Shown here piece after piece: positions 45,085 to 54,406 of a stretch of 64,000 nucleotides of DNA. Made by a program: the position numbers and the translations under genes. The notes beneath the pieces were generated by a model. It was not told the origin of the DNA and did not search any database. It was given only the letters and a program-made list of their open reading frames with translations. How positions within the stretch are numbered: position 1 is the stretch's first letter; the number at the start of each line of letters is the position of its first letter. The stretch is from Salinactinospora qingdaonensis. Lineage in GTDB: Bacteria; Actinomycetota; Actinomycetes; Streptosporangiales; Streptosporangiaceae. Where the stretch lies: positions 186,001 to 250,000 of the forward strand of contig NZ_BAABDD010000006.1 of assembly GCF_039539445.1 (NCBI RefSeq). Reading direction: 5' to 3'.

Positions 45085-48000
45085 CTAACCGGTAGTACGG
45101 GAACCGGGAGAACCGGTGGAGCTCTTGCGTTGGCCCGCCTCGACGGCGCGGCGGCGCAGTTCGGCGGTGCTGGGCATCGTCGCCCGCCGGCCGGGGCCGA
45201 ACCGTACACTGGCCCGCTCGGGGCGCTCGCGGGGGACAGCGCCGCGCAGTGCGAGGTCGAGCGCTTCGGCGAGGTGGACCGCACGCCGCCCCACGCCCGC
45301 GTGGTCGATCTGGGTACGGCAACTGAAGCCGTCAGCGAGCACGAACGCCCCGCTGTCGGCACCGCGGACCGCGGGCAGCAGGCCGTCCTCGGCGCAGGCC
45401 ATCGACACCGAGAAGTGGTCGCGTTCAAACCCGAAGTTGCCGGCGAGACCACAACAGCCCACGTCGAGCACGTGGGGTGCGGCACCGGCGCGGCGCAGCA
45501 ACTCCTGGTCGGCGTCGTAGCCCATGATCGCGTGGTGGTGGCAGTGGGGTTGGGCCAGCACGGTGTTGCCGATCGCGGGCGGCTGCCACTGGGCGGCGTG
45601 GCTGTTGAGGAACTCGGCCAGGGTGAAGGTGGTGTCGCGCAGCCGCGCCACGTCGGGGTCGTCGGGGAACAGCTCGGGGGCGTCGGAGCGGAACACCGCG
45701 GCGCACGAGGGTTCCAGCCCGATCACGGGGATACCGGCGCGCAGGTCCTCGCGCAGGGCGGCCACGGTCTGCTGGAGGACGCGCCGCGCGAGGCTGAGCT
45801 GGCCGGTGGAGATCCACGTGAGGCCGCAGCACAGGGTGCGGCGCGGCACGCGCACGCGGAACCCGGCCGCCTCCAAGACACGCACGGCGGCGGCCCCGAC
45901 GCCGGGTTGGAAATTGTCGGTGAAGGTGTCGGGCCACAGGATGACCTCGCCGCGCTCACCCGCCTGGCTCGTCTCGTTCGCGGTGCGGGCGGTGCGACGG
46001 CGGAAGGCGTCGCGGAACCGCACCGGCGCGAACTCGGGGATGGGCCGTTCCGGGGCGATACCGGCGAGCCGCTTGGCTATGGCGGCTATGGACGGTCGGC
46101 CGGTGAGGGTGTTGACCACGCCTGGAGCCAGTGACGCCGCGCGCGCCAGCGCCGGCAACCAGCCCATGGAATAGTGCGCGGCGGGGCGCAGCCGCCCTTC
46201 GTAGTGGTGGGCGAGGAACTCGGCTTTGTACGTGGCCATGTCCACGTTGACGGGGCAGTCGCTCTTGCAGCCTTTGCAGGCCAGGCACAGGTCGAGGGCG
46301 TCACCGACCTCGGTGGAGCGCCACCCGTCGGTGATGGCCTGGCCGTCGACCATCTCGAACAGCAGCCGGGCACGGCCGCGCGTGGAATGCTCCTCCTCGC
46401 GGGTGACGCGGTAGCTCGGGCACATCACACCGCCGGAGTCGTGGCGGCACTTGCCCACACCGACACAGCGCAGCGCAGCGTGGGAGAAGTCGCCCTCGTC
46501 GTCGGGGTAGGCGAAGAACGTGGCGGGCTGGGCGGGGGCGTGCTCGGGGCCGAACCGCAGGTTGTCGTCGAGGCGGTAGGGGGAGGTGCCGTCGGGGCGT
46601 ACGAGCTTGCCGGGGTTCATGCGGTCGTCTGGGTCGAAGACGCGCTTGAACGCGGCGAAGGCCGCCATCAGTTCGTCGCCGAACATCTTGGGCCACAGTT
46701 CGGCGCGGGACTGGCCGTCGCCGTGCTCTCCGGAGAACGAGCCCCGGTAGGAGACGACGAGGTCGGCGGCGCGCTCGACGAACTCCCGGTAGCGTTCGAC
46801 GCCGTCGTGCGACGACAACTCGAAGGGGATGCGGGTGTGCAGGCAGCCGTGGCCGAAGTGGCCGTAGAAGGCGGCCCGCTGCGCGTAGCCGAACTCGGTG
46901 AGGAGCGCGTGCAGGTCACGCAGGTACTCGCCGAAGCGTTCCGGGGCGACCGCGGAGTCCTCCCACCCCTCCCACGTGTCGCGCTCGCCGGGCACGAGGG
47001 CGGTGGCGCCCAGGGCGGACTCGCGAAGCTTCCACAGGTCGTCGTTGTTTCGGGGGTTGTCGTAGTAGCGCACGGTCGGGGCGTGCTCAGAGGCGCTGAT
47101 CTCGTCGACGAAGCGTTGGGCGCGCTCGCGCACCGCGGCTCGGGTCTCGCCGCCGAACTGGACCATGAGCCAGCCGGCTCCTTCGGGCAGCAGCTTGCGC
47201 GCCTCGGGGTTGAGGCGTTTGCGGCGCTGGTAGTCGATGAGCTTGTCGTCGACGCCCTCGATGGCGAGCGGCTCGTAGGCGGCGATACCGGCGGCGGCGT
47301 CGCCGGCGGCGAAAATGTCACGGTAGCCCAAGACGACGACGTCGCGGGCGGGGGGCTCGGGCACTAGCCGTACTTTGGCGCGCAAGATGGTGGCCAGGGT
47401 GCCTTCGGAGCCGACGAGGGCGCGGGCGAGGTCGAACCCGTTCTGGGGCAGCAGGGAGTCGAGGTTGTAGCCGGAGACGCGGCGGGGAATGTCGGGGAAG
47501 CGCCGTTCGATGGCGCGGGCGTGGCGGTCGCTCAGCGCGCGCAGCCGCCGGTAGATGTCGGCGCGGCGGCCCCCTTGGGCGAGGATGTCCTCGTAGTCGG
47601 CCTCGGATGTGGCGCCCACCCACATGCGGCAGCCGTCGTAGGTGAGGATTTCGAGGCTGACCACGTTGTCCGCGGCTTTGCCGTAGGCCTGCGAGGTGGA
47701 GCCGCAGGAGTCGTTGCCCAGCATCCCGCCGATGGTGCAGCGGTCATGGGTGGAGGGTTTGGGGCCGAAGATGAGGCCGCCTTCGGCGCGGGTGCGCTCG
47801 TTGAGGTTGTCGAGGACGACGCCGGGTTCGACGATGGCGGTGCGCTCGTCGACGTCGACGCTAAGGACACGGTCGCAGTACTTGGACCAGTCGATGACGA
47901 CGGCGACGTTGCAGCACTGGCCGGCCAGGCTGGTGCCGCCGCCGCGCGACAGCAAGGGGGCGTCGTGTTCTCGGGCGACCGTGGCGGCTTCGGCGCCGGC

Positions 48001-48195
48001 CTCCACTGAGCGTGGCACGACCACGCAGATGGGCACCTGCCGGTAGGTGGCACCGGAGGCAGCGTAGGCGGCACGGGAGCCGTTGTCGAAGCGCACCTCG
48101 CCGTCGACCCGCTCGGTCAGGGCGCGCTGGAGCGCGGCGGTGTCGACGGTGGTGCTCGGGTGCTGCTCCGCTGCGGCCGGCAGGTCCAGGCTCAC
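45085..48195 (-). CDS. FAD-binding and 4Fe-4S oxidoreductase fusion (D-lactate/glycolate-type dehydrogenase)
   Basis: 1036 aa. N-terminal FAD_binding_4 domain (LLSRGGGTSLAGQCCNVAVV, GGMLGNDSCGSTSQAYGKAA), FAD-oxidase C domain to about 520, then a ferredoxin-like pair (CVGVGKCRHDSGGVMCPSY and CLACKGCKSDCPVNVDMATY). Cys-rich CCG domains (TLCCGLTWIS and DVGCCGLAGNFG) complete it. It resembles GlcD plus GlcF/GlpC in one chain and probably passes electrons from a 2-hydroxyacid to quinone. GTG 48195 has GAGGAGG upstream. It converges on lpdA across the repeat arrays. Confidence 0.9.
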   Translation of the reverse strand: MSLDLPAAAEQHPSTTVDTAALQRALTERVDGEVRFDNGSRAAYAASGATYRQVPICVVVPRSVEAGAEAATVAREHDAPLLSRGGGTSLAGQCCNVAVVIDWSKYCDRVLSVDVDERTAIVEPGVVLDNLNERTRAEGGLIFGPKPSTHDRCTIGGMLGNDSCGSTSQAYGKAADNVVSLEILTYDGCRMWVGATSEADYEDILAQGGRRADIYRRLRALSDRHARAIERRFPDIPRRVSGYNLDSLLPQNGFDLARALVGSEGTLATILRAKVRLVPEPPARDVVVLGYRDIFAAGDAAAGIAAYEPLAIEGVDDKLIDYQRRKRLNPEARKLLPEGAGWLMVQFGGETRAAVRERAQRFVDEISASEHAPTVRYYDNPRNNDDLWKLRESALGATALVPGERDTWEGWEDSAVAPERFGEYLRDLHALLTEFGYAQRAAFYGHFGHGCLHTRIPFELSSHDGVERYREFVERAADLVVSYRGSFSGEHGDGQSRAELWPKMFGDELMAAFAAFKRVFDPDDRMNPGKLVRPDGTSPYRLDDNLRFGPEHAPAQPATFFAYPDDEGDFSHAALRCVGVGKCRHDSGGVMCPSYRVTREEEHSTRGRARLLFEMVDGQAITDGWRSTEVGDALDLCLACKGCKSDCPVNVDMATYKAEFLAHHYEGRLRPAAHYSMGWLPALARAASLAPGVVNTLTGRPSIAAIAKRLAGIAPERPIPEFAPVRFRDAFRRRTARTANETSQAGERGEVILWPDTFTDNFQPGVGAAAVRVLEAAGFRVRVPRRTLCCGLTWISTGQLSLARRVLQQTVAALREDLRAGIPVIGLEPSCAAVFRSDAPELFPDDPDVARLRDTTFTLAEFLNSHAAQWQPPAIGNTVLAQPHCHHHAIMGYDADQELLRRAGAAPHVLDVGCCGLAGNFGFERDHFSVSMACAEDGLLPAVRGADSGAFVLADGFSCRTQIDHAGVGRRAVHLAEALDLALRGAVPRERPERASVRFGPGRRATMPSTAELRRRAVEAGQRKSSTGSPGSRTTG

Positions 48196-49067
48196 GTCGG
48201 CGCCTCCTCTCGTCGGTTCTGGGAAACGGCCCCGTGGGGGCGTCGCCGCGGCTGGACGCGGTCTCGTGGGGCGACACGGTGGGCTTGCACCACCTTGGCT
48301 AACCCCTCACGTTGGGGGACAAACCTCCCCTCGGGTGGCCGCGGAGCCGGTTCAGCCGTCCCGGGGGCGGGCGGAAGTGTCGGAAGGGCGGGGGCGAGGT
48401 GGTGGGGTCGTTGGGCTGGCCGGTGGGGCGGGGCGCCGGTCTGCTGCGGGCACCGCTCGACCGGAGGCCGCGAGCCGTCCTCCCGCGACATCCGGTCAAG
48501 CGGAGTGCTCCTCTCCGTGGCGGGGAGGAGCGTTGGGGCCGCGCGCCCGCCCACCGGCGCTGGCGCAACAGCCGTGGTGAAGGCCCGACGTGGTTCGCCG
48601 GGTCCAGAGCGGGCGGGTGCGGGAGAGCCCACAGCTTCCGCAGCCGCACCCCCTCCCACCGCTTGCCCAACCGACCGGCGTTTCACTCCTGTTGCCGGCG
48701 CCCCGATACGGACACCGGGCAGACCATCGGGAAATGCGTGGTTCCACACCCGTAAGCACGGTTTTCGGTAAGGCAGATGGGACGCTAGGTGCCACTCCGA
48801 TACGTCGGAGTCGCCGAGGCTGCCACCTGTGTCCCAGCGGGACGGCGACATGTCGACATCTCGATAGGCGCGGGCTCGCATCGGCGGGCTTTGGCCCCGC
48901 GAGGGCTTGAGAGCCGGGCCTGTTCCTGGCCGGGAAGACACCCCGCCGCATGCTGGTTGGAACCACGTTGGGGATATCTCACGGACGCTGGCGGGCGGCG
49001 CCTGCAAGCTGGTAGCAAAGATCCGGCCGCTGGAGGCTCCCGGCGGCGCGCGGGGAACGGAGGGACC
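48196..49067. other. Intergenic region, no gene recognised
   Basis: About 870 bp between the divergent oxidase and Nudix-NYN genes. Only notable element: perfect hairpin ACTCCGA-TACG-TCGGAGT at 48794-48811. Confidence 0.4.
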
Positions 49068-49979
49068 ATGGGCGCGGGTGACGGCGACGGGTGGGTGATC
49101 CTGCCCGACGGTTCGCGGCGGTGGGGCCGCTATGGGGCGTCCGGGCTGCTGCTGCACACGCGAGACCACGCCGGCACTGAGCATGTGCTACTGCAACGGC
49201 GGGCACTGTGGAGTCACCAGGGCGGCACCTGGGGCATGCCGGGCGGTGCCCGCGACAGCGGCGAGACATCGGTGGGCACGGCGCTGCGGGAGTTCGGTGA
49301 GGAGGTGCACGGCGTCGCGGGCGTGCTCGACCACGCGGTGCTGGGGGGTATCCACCGGCAAGACCACACGGTGTGGTCTTACGACACCGTGCTGGCGCGG
49401 CTGCCCGAGTTGTGGGAGTTCTCTCCCGGCAACGCCGAAAGCATCGAAATCCGCTGGACGCCGCTGGACGATGTTTTGGAGCTCCAGCTCCTGCCGGCGC
49501 TACGAGAGATCTGGCCGGAACTGCGGGCGGCACTGGCACGGCGTCTGGTGATCGTCGTCGATGCCGCCAACACGATCGGGCACCGGCCCGACGGCTGGTG
49601 GCACGACCGGCTGGCGGCCACCGGGCGGCTACGCGATCTGCTGGCGCTGCTGCCTCAGCATGGGCTGGCAGACGCGGATATCCCCGAGGGGGTGGCGCTG
49701 CCCCCGTTGTATCGGTGGCTGCCCTCGGTTGTGCTCGTCACAGAGGGCGCCGCGCGTGGGGTGGAGCCGACCCGCGGCGTGGAGGTGGTGGCCGCCCCTG
49801 GGTCGGGCGACGACACCATCGTGGGGGTCACCGCGGAGCACGCGCGGGAGACGTGTGCTGTGGTGGTCACCGCCGATCGTGAGCTGGCGGCACGCTGCCA
49901 TGCCGTGGGGGCGCACGTGGCGTCGCCGAGTTGGCTGCTGCGGATGGCCGAGGCCCGCGCGTCGGCACCGCTGCCGTGA
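49068..49979 (+). CDS. Nudix hydrolase fused to a NYN/PIN-like domain
   Basis: 303 aa. Residues ~8-150 are a Nudix domain: GMPGGARDSGE followed by LREFGEE at 73-79 (the last Gly of the box is one residue late). Residues ~158-290 look like a YacP/NYN PIN-type nuclease: VIVVDAANTIGHRPDGWW (Asp165, Asn168), APGSGDDTIV (Asp248, Asp249), VVVTADRELAARC (Asp270) and a closing SPSWLLRM. Together this suggests clean-up of nucleotide- or RNA-ends, by inference. ATG 49068 follows ACGGAGGGACC; the longer frame upstream is not protein-like. Confidence 0.75.
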   Translation: MGAGDGDGWVILPDGSRRWGRYGASGLLLHTRDHAGTEHVLLQRRALWSHQGGTWGMPGGARDSGETSVGTALREFGEEVHGVAGVLDHAVLGGIHRQDHTVWSYDTVLARLPELWEFSPGNAESIEIRWTPLDDVLELQLLPALREIWPELRAALARRLVIVVDAANTIGHRPDGWWHDRLAATGRLRDLLALLPQHGLADADIPEGVALPPLYRWLPSVVLVTEGAARGVEPTRGVEVVAAPGSGDDTIVGVTAEHARETCAVVVTADRELAARCHAVGAHVASPSWLLRMAEARASAPLP

Positions 49980-50299
49980 CGACGGCCTCTGGCCCGAGGG
50001 TACGGGGAACTCGTCGCCCCCCAGTTTTGGCCAGACCCCAACCGAGTTGTGACCGCGAACTTATCGGGCCGCCCACCGTTGTGGTGCCGTGGTGGCAGCG
50101 GGCACTTTCCAGCGAGACCATACGTTGTCCGGATGTAGTGCCCACGAGTCCGGTGCCTCAGGATGCGACATGGGAAAACGTTACTTCGGGGGAAAGTCAG
50201 GGGCGTGCCCTGAGGTAAATCGGCCAGACGAAGGGCATTGTGGAGAGTGAGCGGCTGGACGATCCAGCCATGCACCGCTCACCGACGCAAGGAGCTGAC

Positions 50300-50710
50300 A
50301 TGACGCTGGAGCGCGGAAACGCTTTCACTCCTGTCGCCTCGGCGACGATGATCTGGCCCACAGGGATCGCAACGGGCGCAGGCGCCGTCGCCGGCGCACT
50401 ATCCTTCCTCATGTCACTGGGTGATCTCTCCATCGCCGGCCCGCTGACGACGGCGATATTCTTCTTCTCCCTCGTGGGCGGCGCAGTGGCGCTGCTGGGG
50501 AAGAAGGGCGATCCGCGGGCACGGCGCTGGGCCTACCAGTACCCCTGGCGGTTCGCCGGCCCTCCGGCGGTTCTGGCTGGTGTGGGGGTCGCCGTGGTAA
50601 CGCTGTTCGCTGGCGGACCGTTCGCAGCGATCTTCGCGGGACTCAGTTCCGCGGCGGTTCTCTGGGTGATCCTCGGCATCATCGGTATGGTCGCTGGGAA
50701 CAAGTCCTAA
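50300..50710 (+). CDS. Small membrane protein, unknown
   Basis: 136 aa with four hydrophobic segments: IATGAGAVAGALSFLMSLG, LTTAIFFFSLVGGAVALLG, PPAVLAGVGVAVVTLFAGG and SSAAVLWVILGIIGMVAG. A charged loop GKKGDPRARRW lies in the middle. No family recognised. ATG 50300 follows AAGGAG with 6-nt spacing. Confidence 0.7.
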   Translation: MTLERGNAFTPVASATMIWPTGIATGAGAVAGALSFLMSLGDLSIAGPLTTAIFFFSLVGGAVALLGKKGDPRARRWAYQYPWRFAGPPAVLAGVGVAVVTLFAGGPFAAIFAGLSSAAVLWVILGIIGMVAGNKS

Positions 50711-50766
50711 CCGGCCAGTAGCCGGCGTCAAACCGCACCGGACAACGGGGGAACGACCAGCGCTCT

Positions 50767-51609
50767 ATGTCGACCGAAGCTCGTCAAAAAATGATCGAGC
50801 GTGTCCGAGGACTACTCCGCATGGCGGAGGACCCCTCGGTCACGGACGCGGAAAGCCAGGCGTTCACCGCCAAGGCCGCAGAACTGATGACCCGCCACGC
50901 CATCGCCGAAGCGGAGGCGCGGGCACAACGGGGCGAGGAGGCCGAGTCCGTCACCCGACTGGACTTCCCCGTCTCAGGGGTGGGCGGCCACGGCAAGGCG
51001 CGGGTGAAGGCTCTCGCGTCGATCGCCTCAGCCTACGGATGCCAGTCCGCGGTCCGGGGGAACACCTCGGCCAACACCGATCGGACCCTCATCATCGTCG
51101 GCACGATGACGGCGCTGGACTCGCTGCGGGTGCTGTTGCCGTCGATCAGCATGCAAATGGAGGCCTCAGCACGGTACTCGGCGCGCGAGCACGTCGCGAA
51201 CCTGCGGGAGTTGCGCAACTACGACCGTTCGACGCTGGCGACCGAACGCAGCCGTTACTACCGTTCCTTTGTGCGTGCTTACGGCTATGCGGTGGCCGAG
51301 CGCATCCGCGAGTTCCGCGCGCGGCTGCGGGAGGAGCCCGAGTCCGGGGAGAACGGCGAGACCGGCGATGGCAGCAACGGCACCGAGGGGCAGAGCAGCC
51401 GGGGTGCGGAACTGGTGCTGCGCGAGGATGTCGACCGGGTCTATGAAGAGTTTGAGCGCCGCTTCCCCAAGCTGCGGCCCACTCGCCCGGAACGCACCCA
51501 CCATCGGGCGGGGTACCGGGCCGGTTACGTTCGGGGACGACGCGCCCGCATCGGTACGGAGACCGCGGTGGGCGGCAACGAGACCGCCTCGCTCAGCGAG
51601 GGTGAGTGA
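50767..51609 (+). CDS. DUF2786 domain protein
   Basis: 280 aa. The N-terminal ~40 residues (RQKMIERVRGLLRMAEDPSV, ESQAFTAKAAELMTRHAI) are DUF2786. The middle part has a beta-alpha pattern (KALASIASAYGCQSAVRG, DRTLIIVGTMTALDSLRVLL) and basic helices, and the C-terminus ends in an Arg-rich RAGYRAGYVRGRRARIG. The family is common in actinomycetes and their phages; function unknown. 57 bp after the membrane-protein gene. Confidence 0.75.
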   Translation: MSTEARQKMIERVRGLLRMAEDPSVTDAESQAFTAKAAELMTRHAIAEAEARAQRGEEAESVTRLDFPVSGVGGHGKARVKALASIASAYGCQSAVRGNTSANTDRTLIIVGTMTALDSLRVLLPSISMQMEASARYSAREHVANLRELRNYDRSTLATERSRYYRSFVRAYGYAVAERIREFRARLREEPESGENGETGDGSNGTEGQSSRGAELVLREDVDRVYEEFERRFPKLRPTRPERTHHRAGYRAGYVRGRRARIGTETAVGGNETASLSEGE

Positions 51610-52164
51610 TCGGGTTCTCTCCCAGAGCGGCCGGTGCCGCGGCGGCGGAAGGTGGACTCGCTAAGGACTGAGCGGGGCCGGCCGCGCACCGATGTGGCCG
51701 TTTTCCGGTCACCTCGGGGCGGTTTAGAAGTATGTCCGTTATCGGGGCGTTGTCGGCGTCGAACAGCGAAATGTGCCCCAATACGCTCCTGCGGCAGGGA
51801 GGTTTCTTCCACAGGGGCGCAGTCAGCCTGTGGATAACTCCGGGATTCTTGGGGAAGGTCAACAAGCGGCCAATTTTCCTTGTGGATAAACCACAGTTCG
51901 TGGCCACATCCGGCCAAGCTGCATGATGGGGTAGCGCTGCCCAGCGCACGCCCTCTCACTATGGGACCGAATCCCCCGCCTTCTCCATCGCCATCCCCTG
52001 AGCGGGCCTTTCCGCCGAAGTGCGCGCGACGGTGACATCCCAGCGGCGTGCGACCCCGTCCAAAGAATTCCTGTGTTGGCAGTGACGTACCCCACTCCAT
52101 GCGGGAACCTGGATAGTGAACGCTGTCGCCACTGCCAGCGTGCCCCGCAGGCAAGGAGGACCGG
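51610..52164. other. Intergenic region with DnaA boxes
   Basis: About 555 bp with no gene; contains two perfect DnaA boxes near 51.83-51.89 kb in an AT-richer stretch (listed separately). Confidence 0.5.
51829..51889 (-). promoter_or_regulatory. Two perfect DnaA boxes
   Basis: TGTGGATAA (reverse of TTATCCACA) at 51829-51837 and again at 51881-51889, same orientation, 52 bp apart. A weaker TTCTTCCACA lies at 51804-51813. Too few boxes for a chromosomal origin, and no dnaA or recF is near. Confidence 0.6.
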
Positions 52165-52590
52165 ATGTCCACGGCCGCGCTCCTGAAGGCATTCGAGCAC
52201 TACAAAACAGCTTTGCTGACCACATACCAACGCGACGGGACAACGTCGGTGGACACACCGGTCCGCATCGTCATCGACGGTGACCGGGTGCTCTTCAGCA
52301 CGTGGCAGGACTCCGCCAAAGCGCGACGACTGCATGGGTACCCCGTCGCCGACCTGCGTCCCTGCACCTCCAAAGGCCACCCCACCGGCAGCCCGATCCG
52401 TGGCCAGGTCCACCTCCTCGAAGGCGCCGAGGCGCAGCGAGCCAGTCGACTGTTGAGCCGGCGCCACCCCGTGCTCCAAGGGTGGGGCGTTCCGCTGTCA
52501 CACCGGCTGCTGCGCTACGAGGCCCTCCACTACGAGTTGCGCCCCTTCGACGAAGGCGCGATCGAAAGCGCCGAAGGCTGGCCGGACTAG
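52165..52590 (+). CDS. PPOX-class F420-dependent oxidoreductase
   Basis: 141 aa split barrel: FEHYKTALLTTYQRDGTTSV, then TPVRIVIDGDRVLFSTWQDS, AKARRLHGYPVADLRPCTSK and a last strand YELRPFDEG. Probably F420-binding. ATG 52165 follows GCAAGGAGGACCGG, a very good ribosome-binding site. It stands alone; the dispersed repeat begins shortly after its stop. Confidence 0.88.
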   Translation: MSTAALLKAFEHYKTALLTTYQRDGTTSVDTPVRIVIDGDRVLFSTWQDSAKARRLHGYPVADLRPCTSKGHPTGSPIRGQVHLLEGAEAQRASRLLSRRHPVLQGWGVPLSHRLLRYEALHYELRPFDEGAIESAEGWPD

Positions 52591-52608
52591 GTTGGTGTCT
52601 TTTGGACG

Positions 52609-52716
52609 GGCGGCGAGGCCAGGCGGTGGGCGCACGCGGGTGAGCGCCTCCGCTGTCGCCCCACGGGCTGGCGGGAACGCGCAGCGAGCGAGGCACGAGC
52701 GAACAAAGAACACCCC
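52609..52716 (+). repeat. Dispersed intergenic repeat, copy 4 (forward, long form)
   Basis: GGGCTGGCGGGAACGCGCAG, CGAGCGAGGCACGAGCGAAC, AAAGAACACCCCC, preceded by GGTGGGCGCACGCGGGTGAG as in copy 2. Lies between the PPOX gene and the end of the dnaN-like gene. Confidence 0.75.
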
Positions 52717-52838
52717 CACGGCCTTCTACGCCCCAGCCGCTCGACAACAGGACCGAGCCACGGAAGCCGGCCCCCATCGGCCCTGCCATGGCGCGGCGGC
52801 GGGAAAGCAGAGGCGGCGGCCCCGGCAGCCGGGGCCGC

Positions 52839-53996
52839 TCAGGACACCCGCAGTGGCATCACGAGGTAGCGCAGGTCGGGCCGATCGCTCTCGTCAGCGG
52901 GCACGTTGGAGATGACCGCGGGTTTGGTGGGACTGGTGAAGCCGATGTCAGCGTGCTCGCTGTCCACCGCGCCGAGCCCGTCGAGCAGGTACTGCACGTT
53001 GAAGGCGATACTGAGCTCATCGCCCCCGAACTCCACCTGCATGGCCTCCAACGCTTGGGCGTCGTCCCCCGAGCCCGCCTCCAACACCACCTCGTGGGCG
53101 GAGAAGGACAGCCGCAGCGGTGTGCCACGCTCGGCCACGAGCGCGACCCGTTTGACGGCCTCCAGGAGCGGGGCGGTGGGCACCCGCGCCCGCGCGGAGA
53201 AGTCGCTGGGGAACCGGGCCTGGTAGTTGACGAACTCGCTGTCGATGAGCCGGGTCGTCATCTGCCGACCGGCGTTGTCGAAACCAATCATGCCCTCGCT
53301 GGGCATGGTGGAGTCCCCCGCGCCCCTCTCTGGCGAGAAGAGCGCGATCCCTACATTCGACCCGTTGACCAACGCCCGAGCAGTCTCGGCCAGCGTGCGT
53401 GCCGGCACCAAAGCGGTCGCGGCAAGGTCGGGGTGCTCGGGGTGCCACCACAGCTCGCGCACTACGATGCGGTAGCGGTCAGTGGCGGCCCAGGTCATCG
53501 AGTCCGCCGCCATCGACAGGTGGACGCCGGTGAGCATCGGCAAGGTGTCGTCACGGCTGGCGACCGGGGTCACCTGGCGGGCCGCCAAGGCGAAGGCGTC
53601 GGCGGCGACCGATCCGACCGCTGCGGGCATCTCGGGCAGCCGGGGGTAGTCCTCCAAGGGCAACGTGAGCAGGGTGAAACGCGCACCGCCGCAGGTGAGA
53701 GTGACGCGCGGACCGTCAGCGGCGACCTCTACCGGTCGGTCGGGCAGGTTACGCACGATCTCGGCCAGCAGCCGGCCCGACACCAGCACCGTGCCCGCCT
53801 CGACGGCAGCCACGTCGACCGCGGCCCGCGCCGAAACCTCGTAGTCGAAGCTGGAAAGCTGTAACCGCCCTGAGGCGGGATCGGAAAGGTCGAGGCGCAT
53901 CCCCGCGAGCACGGGAACGGCCGGACGGCTGGGCAAGGCTCGGGCCGTCCACGCGACAGCGTCGGCGAACCCCTGCTGATCGACTCGGAATCTCAC
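52839..53996 (-). CDS. DnaN-type DNA polymerase III sliding clamp
   Basis: 385 aa, the normal beta-clamp length. Three-domain pattern: FRVDQQGFADAVAWTARALP, SGRLLAEIVRNLPDRPVEVA, TLPLEDYPRLPEMP, the middle DTLPMLTGVHLSM and ATDRYRIVVREL, and the C-terminal ending DLRYLVMPLRV, as in true clamps (YLVMPxRL). GTG 53996 has GGAGGAGG ~5 nt upstream. It is not next to dnaA, recF or gyrB, so it is either a paralogue or a relocated dnaN. Confidence 0.88.
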   Translation of the reverse strand: MRFRVDQQGFADAVAWTARALPSRPAVPVLAGMRLDLSDPASGRLQLSSFDYEVSARAAVDVAAVEAGTVLVSGRLLAEIVRNLPDRPVEVAADGPRVTLTCGGARFTLLTLPLEDYPRLPEMPAAVGSVAADAFALAARQVTPVASRDDTLPMLTGVHLSMAADSMTWAATDRYRIVVRELWWHPEHPDLAATALVPARTLAETARALVNGSNVGIALFSPERGAGDSTMPSEGMIGFDNAGRQMTTRLIDSEFVNYQARFPSDFSARARVPTAPLLEAVKRVALVAERGTPLRLSFSAHEVVLEAGSGDDAQALEAMQVEFGGDELSIAFNVQYLLDGLGAVDSEHADIGFTSPTKPAVISNVPADESDRPDLRYLVMPLRVS

Positions 53997-54406
53997 GCCG
54001 GCCTCCTCCTGCCTTCGTCCCACCGAACGACTCACAGCGACCGTATCCAGGGGAAGTGACAATTCGGACGAACGACGCGGAAGGCCACGAAAGCACAAAA
54101 GGCGCGACAGAGGCGCCGACGTTCCCGGGAACACCGCCCTCCGTGGCGAATGATGACGGGGAACGCCGGCGCAACGACCATCATGCACGCCCCCGGCACG
54201 CCTCACCAAGTGGACACGACAGACAGGCACGGTTTTCTGGGTTTTCTGGCGGCGTGTCGCTGTGGACGACCGGCACCGCGTGGGAAGAGCGCTACGTCCC
54301 CCGAGCGAAAAAGGCGGGAACGAAGCCCTATGTCCGGGGGCTAGCACGGTGGGTGACGTGCCAAAGTAGAAGTGCCGCGCTGCCCCAATTTCAGAAAGGA
54401 CCTACG

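Noticed and set aside
44474..46134. Pro/Ser/His-rich ORFs in the repeat arrays
   Set aside because: They exist because the repeat unit is near a multiple of three bases; no ribosome-binding sites and no conservation signal.
51600..54060. Chromosomal origin (DnaA boxes plus dnaN)
   Set aside because: Only two perfect boxes, no dnaA, recF or gyrase genes, and the clamp gene is 1 kb away behind an unrelated gene.
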